Shown in pieces: positions 37,573-46,653 of a DNA stretch of 64,000 nt. The notes beneath the pieces are model-generated. The model was given only the letters and a program-made list of their open reading frames with translations, made no database searches and was not told the origin of the DNA. A program made the translations under genes and the position numbers. Each line of letters begins with the position of its first letter. The stretch's first letter is position 1. Location of the stretch: positions 1,488,001 to 1,552,000 of the forward strand of contig NZ_CP098774.1 in NCBI RefSeq assembly GCF_028473665.1. Direction: 5' to 3'. This DNA is from Sphingomonas sp. QA11 (GTDB lineage: Bacteria > Pseudomonadota > Alphaproteobacteria > Sphingomonadales > Sphingomonadaceae).

Positions 37573-39320
37573 GCGAATCGCTGCTCTTCGATGCGGTGAT
37601 GCTGCTCGGCTTCGGCCTTGTCTTCGTGCTGATCTTCCGCCGGCTCGGACTTGGCGCAACGCTGGGTTATCTCGTCGCCGGCGCGCTGGTGGGGCCCCAG
37701 GCGCTCGGCCTGGTCGGCGGCGCCGAGGACAAGATCAGCGTGGCCGAGCTTGGCATCACGCTGCTGCTGTTCATCGTCGGGCTTGAACTCAATCCGGCGC
37801 GGCTGTGGCGGCTGAAGAAGGAGATTTTCGGGCTCGGCCTGATGCAGGTCGTGTTCTGCGGTATCGCGGTCTCGGCGGTGGTGTGGCTCATCACTCAGTT
37901 CTCGCCCGCCGCTGCGCTCGCGCTTGGCCTGCCGCTCGCCCTGTCCTCGACCGCGCAGGTCTTGCCGATGCTCCAATCGGCCGGCCGCCTGCGCACGCCT
38001 TTCGGCGAACGGGCCTTTTCGATCCTGCTGTTCCAGGATCTGTCGATCGTTCCGCTCATCACCATCGTCGCGGTGATGTCGCGCAATCCGGCCGATGCAG
38101 CCGGGCCGCCGGGGTGGCTGCTGTTCATCTACACCGTGCTGGCGGTCGCAGGCCTGATCCTGATCGGACGCTATTGCCTTCGTCCGCTGTTCCGGATCAT
38201 CGGCAATATGGGCGAGCGCGAGATGTTCGTCTTCGCTGGCCTCTTCACCGTCATCGCGGCCGCCGCCCTGATGGAGGCGCTTCATCTCTCGACCGCGCTC
38301 GGCGCGTTCGTCGCGGGCGTGATGCTGGCGGACAGCCCGTACCGTCATGAGCTTGAGGCCGATGTCGAGCCGTTCCGCTCGATCCTGCTCGGCCTGTTCT
38401 TCCTCGCGGTCGGGATGATGCTCGATCTCCATGCCATTGCTGAACGGCCCTTTTTCGTGGTCGGCATGGCGCTGGCGCTGATCGCCACCAAGCTGGCGAT
38501 CATCATGGGGCTCGGACTGCTCTTCAAGATGACGTGGCGCGGCGCGCTCGCGCTCGGCCTGCTGCTCAGCCAGGGCGGGGAATTCGGCTTCGTGCTGTTC
38601 GCCCAGGCGCAGAATGCGATGCTGATCGCGCCCGAGGCGGCGAGCCTGTTCGGTGCGATCGTCACACTCTCCATGGCGACAACGCCGTTCCTGATGAAGA
38701 TTACCCAGCGCGTCCGCACCGAGCCGGAAACCGATGGCGGCACGCGTGAAGGGCCTATGTCGGACGGGGCGAACGCGCTGATCGTCGGCTATGGGCGCTT
38801 CGGTCAGACGGTCGGACAGATGCTGATCGCCCAGGGCGTACCCGTGACCTTGATCGACACCGATATCGAGATGATCGATGTCGCCGCCAATTTCGGCGCC
38901 AAGGTCTATTATGGCGACGGCACGCGGCTTGAGCTGCTGCGCCAGGCAGGCGCGGCTGAGGCGGAGCTGATCCTGTTCTGCACCGATGGCGACCAGGTCA
39001 CCCCTGAACTGGTCGAGGCGGTGCATGATTCATTCCCGAAGGCGGCGATCTTCGTGCGTGCCTATGATCGGCGCTCGCTGATCAAGCTGAAGGGCGCGCC
39101 GGTGCGCGGCGTGGTTCGCGAAGTGCTCGAATCCGCGATCAAGATGGCGCGGATGGCAATGTCGAGCCTCGGCATAGAGGACGAGGAGATCGCCCGAACC
39201 GAGGACATGTACCGCGCGCGGGACAAGGAACGGCTCAAGGCGCAGGTCGAGGCGGGCGATCTTCGCGCCGCGGTCGACCGGATCATCACCCAGCCGCTGC
39301 GGGGCGGGGAAGAAGTCTGA
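37569..39320 (+). CDS. CPA2-family K+/H+ antiporter with RCK (TrkA-N) domain, KefB/KefC-like
   Basis: The 583-aa product has about 12 TM helices in residues 1-385, with the CPA2 signature FIVGLELNP and the ion-binding LLSQGGEFGFVLF. A TrkA-N domain follows (about 395-515; IVGYGRFGQTVGQML) and then a helical tail. Kef-type systems let K+ out when electrophiles form glutathione adducts; the GFGLVFVLIFRRLGLGATLG opening is typical. There is no KefF/KefG ancillary gene here. Start and stop overlap the neighbouring genes by 4 bp and 1 bp. Confidence 0.93.
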   Translation: MSESLLFDAVMLLGFGLVFVLIFRRLGLGATLGYLVAGALVGPQALGLVGGAEDKISVAELGITLLLFIVGLELNPARLWRLKKEIFGLGLMQVVFCGIAVSAVVWLITQFSPAAALALGLPLALSSTAQVLPMLQSAGRLRTPFGERAFSILLFQDLSIVPLITIVAVMSRNPADAAGPPGWLLFIYTVLAVAGLILIGRYCLRPLFRIIGNMGEREMFVFAGLFTVIAAAALMEALHLSTALGAFVAGVMLADSPYRHELEADVEPFRSILLGLFFLAVGMMLDLHAIAERPFFVVGMALALIATKLAIIMGLGLLFKMTWRGALALGLLLSQGGEFGFVLFAQAQNAMLIAPEAASLFGAIVTLSMATTPFLMKITQRVRTEPETDGGTREGPMSDGANALIVGYGRFGQTVGQMLIAQGVPVTLIDTDIEMIDVAANFGAKVYYGDGTRLELLRQAGAAEAELILFCTDGDQVTPELVEAVHDSFPKAAIFVRAYDRRSLIKLKGAPVRGVVREVLESAIKMARMAMSSLGIEDEEIARTEDMYRARDKERLKAQVEAGDLRAAVDRIITQPLRGGEEV

Positions 39321-39697
39321 TGAAGAACCGCTCGCTCGCTGCCCGTATCGGCTTCGCCGTGTCGGGCTGGAAAGCCGCATGGCAGCGGGAGCGCAGTTTC
39401 CGAACTCAGGCATGGTGCGCGCTGCTCGCCCTGGGGGGCTTGTTCCTGCTTCAGCCGCCGATGCTCTGGTGGGTGGTCGTCGCGGTGGTCTGCGCGCTGG
39501 TGCTGGCGCTCGAACTGATCAACTCGGCGCTGGAGGCGCTGCTCGACCTGCTCCATCCGGAAGTCCACCCGGAGATCAAGGTCATCAAGGACATGCTGGC
39601 GGGGGCGGTCCTCGCGATCAGCTGCGCGGCGGTCTTCGCTGCCATCGCCATGGCGGCAAACTATGTCTGGGCTCAACTGCTCTCGCTGGAAAGCTGA
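39320..39697 (+). CDS. dgkA: Diacylglycerol kinase, prokaryotic DgkA type
   Basis: The 125-aa product has three TM helices and the DgkA signature ELINSALEALLDLLHPEVHP, with the active-site Glu and the KVIKDMLAGAV helix. DgkA phosphorylates diacylglycerol to phosphatidate at the inner membrane and recycles lipid by-products of envelope glucan synthesis. The ATG overlaps the antiporter stop by one base. Confidence 0.93.
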   Translation: MKNRSLAARIGFAVSGWKAAWQRERSFRTQAWCALLALGGLFLLQPPMLWWVVVAVVCALVLALELINSALEALLDLLHPEVHPEIKVIKDMLAGAVLAISCAAVFAAIAMAANYVWAQLLSLES

Positions 39698-39707
39698 AGG
39701 AACCGCC

Positions 39708-40043
39708 ATGAGCCCGATCGTCCTTTTCGCGGCGCTATCCGGTGCGCTCGCCGTCGCTGCCGGCGCATTCGGCGCGCATGGCGCGAGCGGGCCCGCGGTG
39801 GACTGGCTCAAGACCGGCGCCCAATATCAACTGCTCCACGCGATCGCCGCGCTCGCGGTGCTTCGGCTGGACGCCAGGGGGCCGGCGACTCTCTTCCTCG
39901 TCGGGGCAGCGATCTTCGCGGGCACGCTCTATCTGATGGCGCTCGGCCTGCCGCGCTGGCTGGGCGCGATCACCCCGATCGGCGGCGCGCTACTGATCGC
40001 AGGCTGGCTGTGGCTCGCCTTGCTGGCCGCACGCAGGGCCTAG
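39708..40043 (+). CDS. DUF423 membrane protein (YgdD-like)
   Basis: The 111-aa product has four hydrophobic helices and the DUF423 opening with GALAVAAGAFGAHG followed by WLKTGAQYQLLHAIA. Function is unknown. ATG 39708 follows GAAGGAACCGCC, 10 bp after the dgkA stop, so it belongs to the same operon. A perfect hairpin (GCCTAGA-CA-TCTAGGC, 40038-40053) overlaps its stop codon. Confidence 0.9.
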   Translation: MSPIVLFAALSGALAVAAGAFGAHGASGPAVDWLKTGAQYQLLHAIAALAVLRLDARGPATLFLVGAAIFAGTLYLMALGLPRWLGAITPIGGALLIAGWLWLALLAARRA

Positions 40044-40063
40044 ACATCTAGGCTGATGGCACT

Positions 40064-40200
40064 GGATTCGCGCGAAGGCGCTAAGAGAAATTATATAGAA
40101 AGAGGGGCCAACTGGCATCCACTCGAGCGACATGCTCTGCGGATATGATCGCGTTTCCGCCCCAATAATTCCTTTGCGCCTTCGCGCTTCGCGTGAATCC
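40064..40200. repeat. Long imperfect inverted repeat in intergenic DNA
   Basis: The arm at 40064-40095 (GGATTC, then GCGCGAAGGCGC, ending AATTAT) is matched in reverse complement by 40165-40200, which has seven extra bases in the middle. About 70 bases lie between the arms. No gene is visible in this 290-bp gap. The structure looks like a dispersed non-coding repeat or a small non-autonomous element. Confidence 0.6.
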
Positions 40201-40337
40201 GCTTCTTCTTTTCAGCCCAGCGCCAACCTAGATGCTAATTCGCTATCCCGTTGGATAGCGAACTTGCCCAGCCTTTCTTCCCATGCCATCCTGCCCGTCG
40301 ATCGGCGCACCAGCCGACGACCGGAGGAGAGGATTGC

Positions 40338-41303
40338 ATGAAGAAAGCCATTTTGCTGGCGACAGCCGCGTTTGCCGTGTTTTTGAACGCCCCCGCGTCG
40401 GCCGGGCCGAACCTGCCAACCAAGCCGATCGAGCAGAAATATTATGCCGATGGTGCCTGGACGGTCGCCCAGAGCTTCACGCCCGCCGGTTGCGATTCCA
40501 AGGGCAATCCCTGCGACATCTTCTATCCGGCCAATCTCGGTGCGAACGGCGTGCACCATCCGATCATCGTCTGGGCGAACGGAACCGGCACCACGCCGAT
40601 CCCGGCGACCACCTATGCCTATCTGCTCCGCCACCTCGCTTCTTGGGGTTTCGTCGTCATCGCGACGCGGGACGGCACGACGGGCACCGGCCAGACCGTG
40701 ATCGACAGCGCAAACTATATCAAGGCGCGCAATGCCGACAGCGGCAGCATCTTCTATGGCAAGCTCGATACGACGCGGATCGGCGCGATGGGGCATTCGC
40801 AGGGTGCCTCGGGCGCGATCAACGCAATGCTGAAATCGGGCGGCGCGATCCGCACCGCGGTGACCTTCCATTTGCCGCGCCAGTCCTGGTGCAACCCCGC
40901 CGATAATTGCCTGCTGACGGGCGACCTCGCGGCAGCGACGAGCGGATCGATCCTCTATGTCAGCGGCTCGACCGACGTGCTGATCGCGCCCGATACGCAG
41001 CTCATTCCACCGGGCCAGCTCAACTCGATTACCGCCTATTACAACGCCACCCCTGCGCCGCTGCTCAAGGCCAAGGGTATTATCAAGGGCACCGCGCACA
41101 ACGATGTGCAGGGCAATCCGACCTGTGCCGGGGCCGCCTTTCCATGCAGCAACGGGGTCCATGGCTATCTCGGCTATTCGACGGCCTGGATGATGTGGCA
41201 GTTGATGGGCGCCGCCGATGGCCGCCAGGCCTTCGTTGCCTCGGGCGGCGAGATCTTCACCGAGACGACCAACTGGCAGGGCGTGGCAAGCAACATCCCC
41301 TGA
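40338..41303 (+). CDS. Secreted alpha/beta hydrolase (poly-ester/cutinase-like fold)
   Basis: This 321-aa protein has a signal peptide ending ASAG (residue 23). The triad is Ser154 in GHSQG, Asp213 in GSTDVLIAP and His254 in GTAHNDV. Several Cys pairs (52/59 and 185/191 among them) suggest disulfide bonds in the periplasm or outside. The fold type is close to dienelactone-hydrolase and cutinase-like esterases; the substrate is unknown. The start follows GGAGAGGATTGC. A TetR gene follows 60 bp downstream on the same strand and may control it. Confidence 0.85.
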   Translation: MKKAILLATAAFAVFLNAPASAGPNLPTKPIEQKYYADGAWTVAQSFTPAGCDSKGNPCDIFYPANLGANGVHHPIIVWANGTGTTPIPATTYAYLLRHLASWGFVVIATRDGTTGTGQTVIDSANYIKARNADSGSIFYGKLDTTRIGAMGHSQGASGAINAMLKSGGAIRTAVTFHLPRQSWCNPADNCLLTGDLAAATSGSILYVSGSTDVLIAPDTQLIPPGQLNSITAYYNATPAPLLKAKGIIKGTAHNDVQGNPTCAGAAFPCSNGVHGYLGYSTAWMMWQLMGAADGRQAFVASGGEIFTETTNWQGVASNIP

Positions 41304-41363
41304 TCGTGCGCTTTCGCTTCGACGGGGTTGCCGATACGGTACGGCAACCCCCGAGAGGACCAC

Positions 41364-42011
41364 GTGACGGCATCATCATCGACCAGGGCGCCGGACTCGC
41401 CCTCGATCCGCCAGCAGCGGCTGCGGAATACGGGCAAGGCGATCCTGGCGAGCGCCCTCGATCATTTTTCGCGACGCGGCTTCGAAGGCGCGTCGCTGCG
41501 CGATATCGCGGAGGATGCCGGCGTCCGGCACGGCATGATCCGCCACATCTACCAGACCAAGGAAGAACTCTGGCGTCAGGCGATCGCCTTCCTGTTCGAC
41601 CGCATGGAACGCGAGATGCCGGCCTCGCTGTCGGTATCCGAGCCCAAGGGTGGCGTGGCTGGCTTCAAGGCCTTTATCCGCTGGTATGTCGGCTATTGCG
41701 CGCGGCATCCGGAACATGCCCGGCTGATGGTGCAGCTCTCGATCCTCGAAGGGCCTGAGCTCGAATGGACGGCCGAACGCTATATCGGCGAGGGGTATCG
41801 CTGGTATGAGCCGGTCGTCGAGCGGCTGCGCGAGAGCGGCAATCTGCCCGCCGTCGATCCGCTCTCGATATCGCTGATGCTGACCGCCGCCTGCCAGATG
41901 CCCTATCTGCTCGCGCCGGAGATCAAGGCCGTGGCGGGCCGCGACGTCCACGCCCCGGCCGAGATCGAAGCGCATGCGGAAGCGGTGATCCGTGTGTTCC
42001 TGCGGGAATGA
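41364..42011 (+). CDS. TetR-family transcriptional regulator
   Basis: This 215-aa protein has a TetR helix-turn-helix at about residues 25-72 (ALDHFSRRGFEGASLRDIA, then GMIRHIYQTKEELW) and a helical ligand domain. It starts at GTG 41364 after GAGAGGACCAC. The partner gene is probably the secreted hydrolase upstream. It converges with aroB, with 47 bp and a small hairpin (ACGGAC/GTCCGT) between the stops. Confidence 0.87.
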   Translation: MTASSSTRAPDSPSIRQQRLRNTGKAILASALDHFSRRGFEGASLRDIAEDAGVRHGMIRHIYQTKEELWRQAIAFLFDRMEREMPASLSVSEPKGGVAGFKAFIRWYVGYCARHPEHARLMVQLSILEGPELEWTAERYIGEGYRWYEPVVERLRESGNLPAVDPLSISLMLTAACQMPYLLAPEIKAVAGRDVHAPAEIEAHAEAVIRVFLRE

Positions 42012-42058
42012 TGTCGCGCTGACGAACGGACGGCCGGTCCGTCGCGGTCCGGGCCTGT

Positions 42059-43168
42059 CTATCCGGCGCGCGCGCCGTGCTCGTCGAGGAACGCGGCGAC
42101 GTCGTCCAGCTTAACGGATCGGTCGAGGAAAGTGCGCCCGATCCCGCGCGCGAGAAGGAAGGGCAGGGTGCCCGCGTCCATCTTCTTGTCGTGAAGCATA
42201 TGCGCCACCAGGGTTTTGCCATCGGCGCTCAATCCGGCTGCGGTAACCCGGTCCGGCAGGCCCACTGCGCGCAGATGAGCCGCGACCCGTTCGGCATCCT
42301 GGCCTGGCGCAAGGCCTTTCGTCGCTGAATAGCCGAAGGCGAGCGCCATGCCCGCCCCGATGGCTTCGCCATGGAGCAGACGGTCGGAGAAGCCCGCTTC
42401 CGCCTCAAGCGCATGGCCGAAGGTGTGGCCCAGATTGAGCAGCGCGCGGACGCCGGTCGTCTCCCGCTCGTCGGCTGCGACGATCCGCGCCTTTGCCGCG
42501 ACTGAATGGGCGATGGCATATTCTCGCGCCGCGGCGTCGCCGGCGAGCAGCGCCGGCGCATTTGCCTCGCACCATTCGAAAAAGGCGAAGTCGTCGATCA
42601 GCCCGTATTTCACCACCTCGGCATAGCCGGCGCGGAGCTGGCGCGGGGGCAGCGTGTCGAGCACCTGCGGATCGATCAGGACGATCGCCGGCTGGTGAAA
42701 GGCGCCGATCAGGTTCTTGCCGGCGCGCGAATTGATCGCGGTCTTGCCACCCACCGAGGAATCGACCTGTGCAAGCAAGGTGGTCGGGATCTGCACGAAG
42801 CCGCAGCCGCGCTTCACGATCGCCGTCGCGAAGCCGACCAGATCGCCGATCACCCCGCCGCCCAGCGCAATGACATGATCGCCGCGCTCCACGCCAAGGT
42901 CAAGCAGCTGGTCGGTGAGCTGTTCCAGCGTTGCCCAGCTCTTGGAGCCTTCCCCCGGCGACAGTATGATCGCTTCGCTCGCGACACCCGCCGCCGTGAG
43001 CGAGGTCTGCAGCGTGGCGAGGTGCGGCAGGACATTCTCGTCAGTGACGATCGCCATGGTCCGCCCGCGCGACAGCGGCGCCAGGCGTTCGCCCGCCCGT
43101 GCCAGCAGCCCGTCCTCGATCACGACCTCATAGCTGCGCGCACCGAGGGAGACGGGGATGACGGTCAT
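42059..43168 (-). CDS. aroB: 3-dehydroquinate synthase
   Basis: The 369-aa product has the NAD-binding motif GEGSKSW, the GGGVIGDLVGF strand, TTLLAQVDSSVGGKTAIN and the metal ligands in HGEAIGAGM and LNLGHTFGHALE. AroB makes the first carbocycle of the shikimate pathway from DAHP. Its ATG overlaps the aroK stop by 4 bp, so aroK-aroB form an operon, as in many alphaproteobacteria. Confidence 0.97.
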   Translation of the reverse strand: MTVIPVSLGARSYEVVIEDGLLARAGERLAPLSRGRTMAIVTDENVLPHLATLQTSLTAAGVASEAIILSPGEGSKSWATLEQLTDQLLDLGVERGDHVIALGGGVIGDLVGFATAIVKRGCGFVQIPTTLLAQVDSSVGGKTAINSRAGKNLIGAFHQPAIVLIDPQVLDTLPPRQLRAGYAEVVKYGLIDDFAFFEWCEANAPALLAGDAAAREYAIAHSVAAKARIVAADERETTGVRALLNLGHTFGHALEAEAGFSDRLLHGEAIGAGMALAFGYSATKGLAPGQDAERVAAHLRAVGLPDRVTAAGLSADGKTLVAHMLHDKKMDAGTLPFLLARGIGRTFLDRSVKLDDVAAFLDEHGARAG

Positions 43169-43704
43169 AGGTCGAGGGCTTTCAGGATCGAATTCACGGT
43201 CGATTCGTGTGGTGCGTGGTGGCTCGGCACACGGATCGGTGCCAGCGCGTAGATCGGATTGCGGACCTTGGCCAGTTCGTCGAGCACTTCGCGCGGATCG
43301 CGATTGCGCAACAGCGGCCGGGTGTCGCGACGGCCGACCCGATCGGCCAGCACGGCCGGATTCGCGTCCAGCCAGATCGCCAGCGCCTGTTCCAGGATCA
43401 GTGCCCGCGTCTCGTCGTTGATGAAGGCGCCGCCGCCTGTCGCGATAATCTTGGGGGTGCCGTCGATCAGGCGGGCGATCACGCGGCGTTCGCCGTCGCG
43501 GAAATGCGCCTCGCCGAATCGTTCGAAGATCTCGGTGATCGACATGCCGGCGGCTGCCTCGATTTCCGAATCGGCGTCGACGAAAGGCAGGCGCATGCGC
43601 GCCGCCAGGCGGCGGCCGACGGTGGATTTGCCGGCGCCCATCAGCCCTACAAGGACGATCGGCAGGCCGGTCCAGTCCGGGATGGGGGTGTGTCTTTGCA
43701 ACAT
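43165..43704 (-). CDS. aroK: Shikimate kinase
   Basis: The 179-aa product has Walker A GLMGAGKST, the shikimate-binding DADSEIEA and FRDGERRVIARL, GGGAF, and the lid region with RRDTRPLLR. I chose ATG 43704 because the protein then has standard length and similarity begins at once. It phosphorylates shikimate in aromatic amino-acid synthesis. It is first in the aroK-aroB operon and divergent from the 45-aa membrane protein gene. Confidence 0.96.
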   Translation of the reverse strand: MLQRHTPIPDWTGLPIVLVGLMGAGKSTVGRRLAARMRLPFVDADSEIEAAAGMSITEIFERFGEAHFRDGERRVIARLIDGTPKIIATGGGAFINDETRALILEQALAIWLDANPAVLADRVGRRDTRPLLRNRDPREVLDELAKVRNPIYALAPIRVPSHHAPHESTVNSILKALDL

Positions 43705-43803
43705 GGAAGCGGGGGCTATACAGCGAGGGCGCGTCTCGGGCAAAAGGCCGCGCGCAGTAGATTTTCTCACGTCTGTTTTAACGTGTCTGTACAAGGTTCG
43801 CTC

Positions 43804-43941
43804 ATGTCCCGTTCGCTCATTGCGCTCATCGTCATCCTTGTCGTCGTGATCGGGGGCCTGTTCTTCCTGGCCGGGCGGACGAACGAGAAGCCGCTTACCC
43901 GGGTCGAGAAGGTGGTACCGCTTGCGAATCTCTCGAACTAG
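43804..43941 (+). CDS. Small single-TM membrane protein, 45 aa
   Basis: ATG 43804 opens a 45-codon frame: a short SRS start, one strongly hydrophobic helix (LIALIVILVVVIGGLFFLA, about residues 5-23), then a charged, extracytoplasmic-looking tail ending KVVPLANLSN. Its 3' end overlaps the TTG start of the 601-aa exported protein by 20 bp in another frame, which suggests translational coupling. No family is recognised. It is easily missed because of its size, but the hydrophobic pattern and coupling support it. Confidence 0.65.
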   Translation: MSRSLIALIVILVVVIGGLFFLAGRTNEKPLTRVEKVVPLANLSN

Positions 43942-45727
43942 CGTCGCGCTCGGCGCGATCGCCGCGGTACTCGTCAGCGCGGGGCTTCCCGCGCTGGGCC
44001 AGCAGAAACCCGAATCGCTGTTGCCGCCCGGCTTCGGAGATCCCGTCGCCGCGCCCGCGCCCGCGCCGACTCCCGCGCCTGCTCCGGCGCGCACCGCCAC
44101 CCCGGCACAGCAGCCCGTCCCCGCGGCTACCTCCACGCCGGTGGATGGCGTGCTGCCGACCCCCACGGCATCGGCCACGCCGGTCGAGCCAGTGCCGGTC
44201 GATCCGGCCGTGCTGGCGCGCTACGACATGCCTGATTATGCGCGCCGCTCGCTCGGATCGGTCGGTCCGGTCGGTCCCGATGGCGGCGGGCTGACTCCGC
44301 GTGCCTTCGGCAATGCCGACGGGCGTTATGTCGAGGAACTGATGCGCCGTCTCGACGTGCCGATCGCGTCGCGCTGGCTGTCGATCGCGCTGCGCCGTGC
44401 CCTTGTGTCGCGAGTCGACACGCCGCAGGGCATCAACGGGGCGGATTTCGCGGCTGAACGGGCGTGGCTTCTGCTGCGCATGGGCGAATCGGTGTCGGCG
44501 CGGGGCGTGGTGCAAAGCGTCGACAGCGACAATTACACGCCCAAGCTTTACGAGATCGCGATGCAGACGGCGCTCGCCACGGGCGATCCCGGCCTTCTCT
44601 GCCCCGTTGCCGAAGGCGGTGCCGCGCTCCGTCGGGAGCGTGCCTGGGTTCTGGCGCTCGCAATCTGTGCCGGCCTCGCCGGCGAACCGCGCAAGGCACA
44701 GTCGCTGATCGCCTCGGCGCGCACGTCGGGCCTGGCCAGCGGCATCGACCTGCTGCTTGCGCAGAAAGTCACCGGTACCGGCGCGCGTGGGCAACAGGCT
44801 GTGACGATCGAGTGGGACAGCGTCGACCGCCTGACCGCATGGCGTTACGGCCTCGCCACCGCGAGCGGGGTGGAAATTCCCGCGCCGCTGTTCGCGACCG
44901 TCTCCTCCAATGTGCAGGCGTGGCGGGCGCAGTCCCCGGCGCTGCCCGCCCGCGTGCGGGTCGGTCCCGCCGAGCAGGCGGCAGTGCGCGGCGTCTTCTC
45001 GAGCGCCGCCCTGGTCGATCTCTATGGCGCGATCGACGCCGATGACGATCAGTCGCTGGCGGAGAGCGGCATCGCGCGGGATCTGCGCAGTGCGTATACG
45101 GCGCCTGATCTCCAGGGCCGGTTGAACGCGATCAGGCAATTGTGGGACGAAGCCAAGACGTCGGATGCGCGTTTTGCCCGACTGATTCTCACGGCGCGTG
45201 CCGCCGCGCGGATTCCCGCCGGTACCCAGGGGGCTGACGCTGACCGGCTGGTCGCCTCGATGCTGACGGCGGGGCTCGATCGTGCGGCAATGCGCTGGCA
45301 GGCGAGCGTGCCCGCCGGCGGCGATGCCTGGGCGATGCTGGCGCTGGCCGATCCTGTGCCGGTTTCGTCGACCTGGTCCGACGTCAACCGCTATTCTGGC
45401 GCGAATGACTCGAACGGCCTGAAGAAGCGCATGTTTTTCGCCGGCATGGCGGGACTGGGGCGCCTGTCCGCCGACGACGTCGAACGCGGCGCCCGGTCGC
45501 TCGACGTCACCATCGGCATCGACAACGCCTGGACCCGCGCCCTCGCCCGTGCGGCGCAGGCGCGGCAGCCGGGCTCGGTGCTCGTGCTGGCGGGCATCGG
45601 CATGCAGACCCCGCTATGGCAGGGGGTGCCACCGGAGGCACTGTACCATATCGTCACCGCCTTGCGCGCGGTGGGGCTTGAGGCGGAGGCGCGCATGATC
45701 GCCGCCGAGGCCCTGGCGCGACTTTGA
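43922..45727 (+). CDS. Uncharacterised exported protein, 601 aa, Pro/Ala-rich linker
   Basis: The protein has a signal peptide (about residues 1-26, ending PALGQ), a linker rich in Pro, Ala and Thr (about 40-95), and about 500 residues of mostly helical sequence with a repeat-like pattern of Ala-rich helices that could be TPR/SEL-like. I recognise no catalytic motif. It starts at TTG 43922, inside the 45-aa gene, and its TGA overlaps the TTG start of xerD, so all three are translationally coupled. Periplasmic location is inferred from the signal. Confidence 0.75.
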   Translation: MRISRTSVALGAIAAVLVSAGLPALGQQKPESLLPPGFGDPVAAPAPAPTPAPAPARTATPAQQPVPAATSTPVDGVLPTPTASATPVEPVPVDPAVLARYDMPDYARRSLGSVGPVGPDGGGLTPRAFGNADGRYVEELMRRLDVPIASRWLSIALRRALVSRVDTPQGINGADFAAERAWLLLRMGESVSARGVVQSVDSDNYTPKLYEIAMQTALATGDPGLLCPVAEGGAALRRERAWVLALAICAGLAGEPRKAQSLIASARTSGLASGIDLLLAQKVTGTGARGQQAVTIEWDSVDRLTAWRYGLATASGVEIPAPLFATVSSNVQAWRAQSPALPARVRVGPAEQAAVRGVFSSAALVDLYGAIDADDDQSLAESGIARDLRSAYTAPDLQGRLNAIRQLWDEAKTSDARFARLILTARAAARIPAGTQGADADRLVASMLTAGLDRAAMRWQASVPAGGDAWAMLALADPVPVSSTWSDVNRYSGANDSNGLKKRMFFAGMAGLGRLSADDVERGARSLDVTIGIDNAWTRALARAAQARQPGSVLVLAGIGMQTPLWQGVPPEALYHIVTALRAVGLEAEARMIAAEALARL

Positions 45728-46641
45728 CCGGCCCGCCCGGCCCGGGCAACGACCGTGCGCTGATCGAGCGCTTCCTGGAGATGATGGCCGCCGAAGCTGG
45801 GGCAGCTAAGAATACGATCGCCGCCTATCGCAGCGACCTGCACCTCGCGTCGGGTTTCCTCCTCGGCGGATTGGGGGGCGCCTCGGAGGCCGATCTCGCG
45901 CGCCTGGGCGGGCAATGGCTCGACCTTTCCCGATCGAGCGTCGCGCGCAAATCCGCCGCGCTCAGGCGGTTCTTCGCCTTTCTTGCCGATGAGGGGCATC
46001 GCACGGATGATCCCGGCGCGGCCTTGCCTCGGCCCGGTGCGCAGCGCGCCTTGCCTAAGGTGCTCGGGCATTATGACGTCGACCGGCTGTTTGCGGCTGT
46101 CGCGGCGCGGATCGCACGCGTGCTCGGCGACCCCAATGATCTGCGGCTCTCCGCCCTGGTCGAACTGCTCTACGGTTCCGGCCTGCGCGCCACCGAGCTG
46201 GTATCTCTTCCGCGCAACGCGATCGCGCCCGACCGGCCCTATCTGATCCTGCGCGGCAAAGGCGGACGGGAACGGCTGGTGCCGATCTCGGATCGTGCCC
46301 GTGCCGCGGTGGCGGCGTGGCGCGCCCATGTCGCCACTGACCGGGTCTGGCTGTTCCCGTCGGGTAAAGCTCATCTGTCGCGTGTAAGATTATATCAGTT
46401 GCTCAAGGATTTGGCTGCCGAAGCCGGTATTCCGCCTGAACGCGTCAGCCCACATGTCCTGCGCCACGCCTTCGCGACTCATCTGCTTGCCGGCGGGGCT
46501 GATCTGCGTGCGCTGCAATCGATGCTTGGCCATGCGGACATCGCCACCACTGAGATATATACCCATGTCGACGCCAGCCGGCTGGTCGAGCTGGTCAATA
46601 CCCGTCATCCTCTCGTTGACGTGAAGAGGCGCGGGGCTTAA
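45724..46641 (+). CDS. xerD: Site-specific tyrosine recombinase XerD
   Basis: The 305-aa product has the N-terminal SAM-like core-binding domain and the catalytic domain with Arg in GSGLRATEL, HxxR in HVLRHAFATHLL, the second His in LGHADIATT and the nucleophile Tyr in EIYTHV. XerD with XerC resolves chromosome dimers at dif. The TTG start overlaps the stop of the 601-aa gene; accA follows 12 bp later. XerC versus XerD is judged by the accA neighbourhood and motif LGHADIATTEIYTHV. Confidence 0.93.
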   Translation: MTGPPGPGNDRALIERFLEMMAAEAGAAKNTIAAYRSDLHLASGFLLGGLGGASEADLARLGGQWLDLSRSSVARKSAALRRFFAFLADEGHRTDDPGAALPRPGAQRALPKVLGHYDVDRLFAAVAARIARVLGDPNDLRLSALVELLYGSGLRATELVSLPRNAIAPDRPYLILRGKGGRERLVPISDRARAAVAAWRAHVATDRVWLFPSGKAHLSRVRLYQLLKDLAAEAGIPPERVSPHVLRHAFATHLLAGGADLRALQSMLGHADIATTEIYTHVDASRLVELVNTRHPLVDVKRRGA

Positions 46642-46653
46642 CCGACGCGGCCG

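Noticed and set aside
37563..39026. 487-codon frame antisense to the Kef-type antiporter
   Set aside because: It shadows a well-supported 12-TM antiporter; its composition (Asp, Gln, Arg, His-rich) is the complement of hydrophobic codons.
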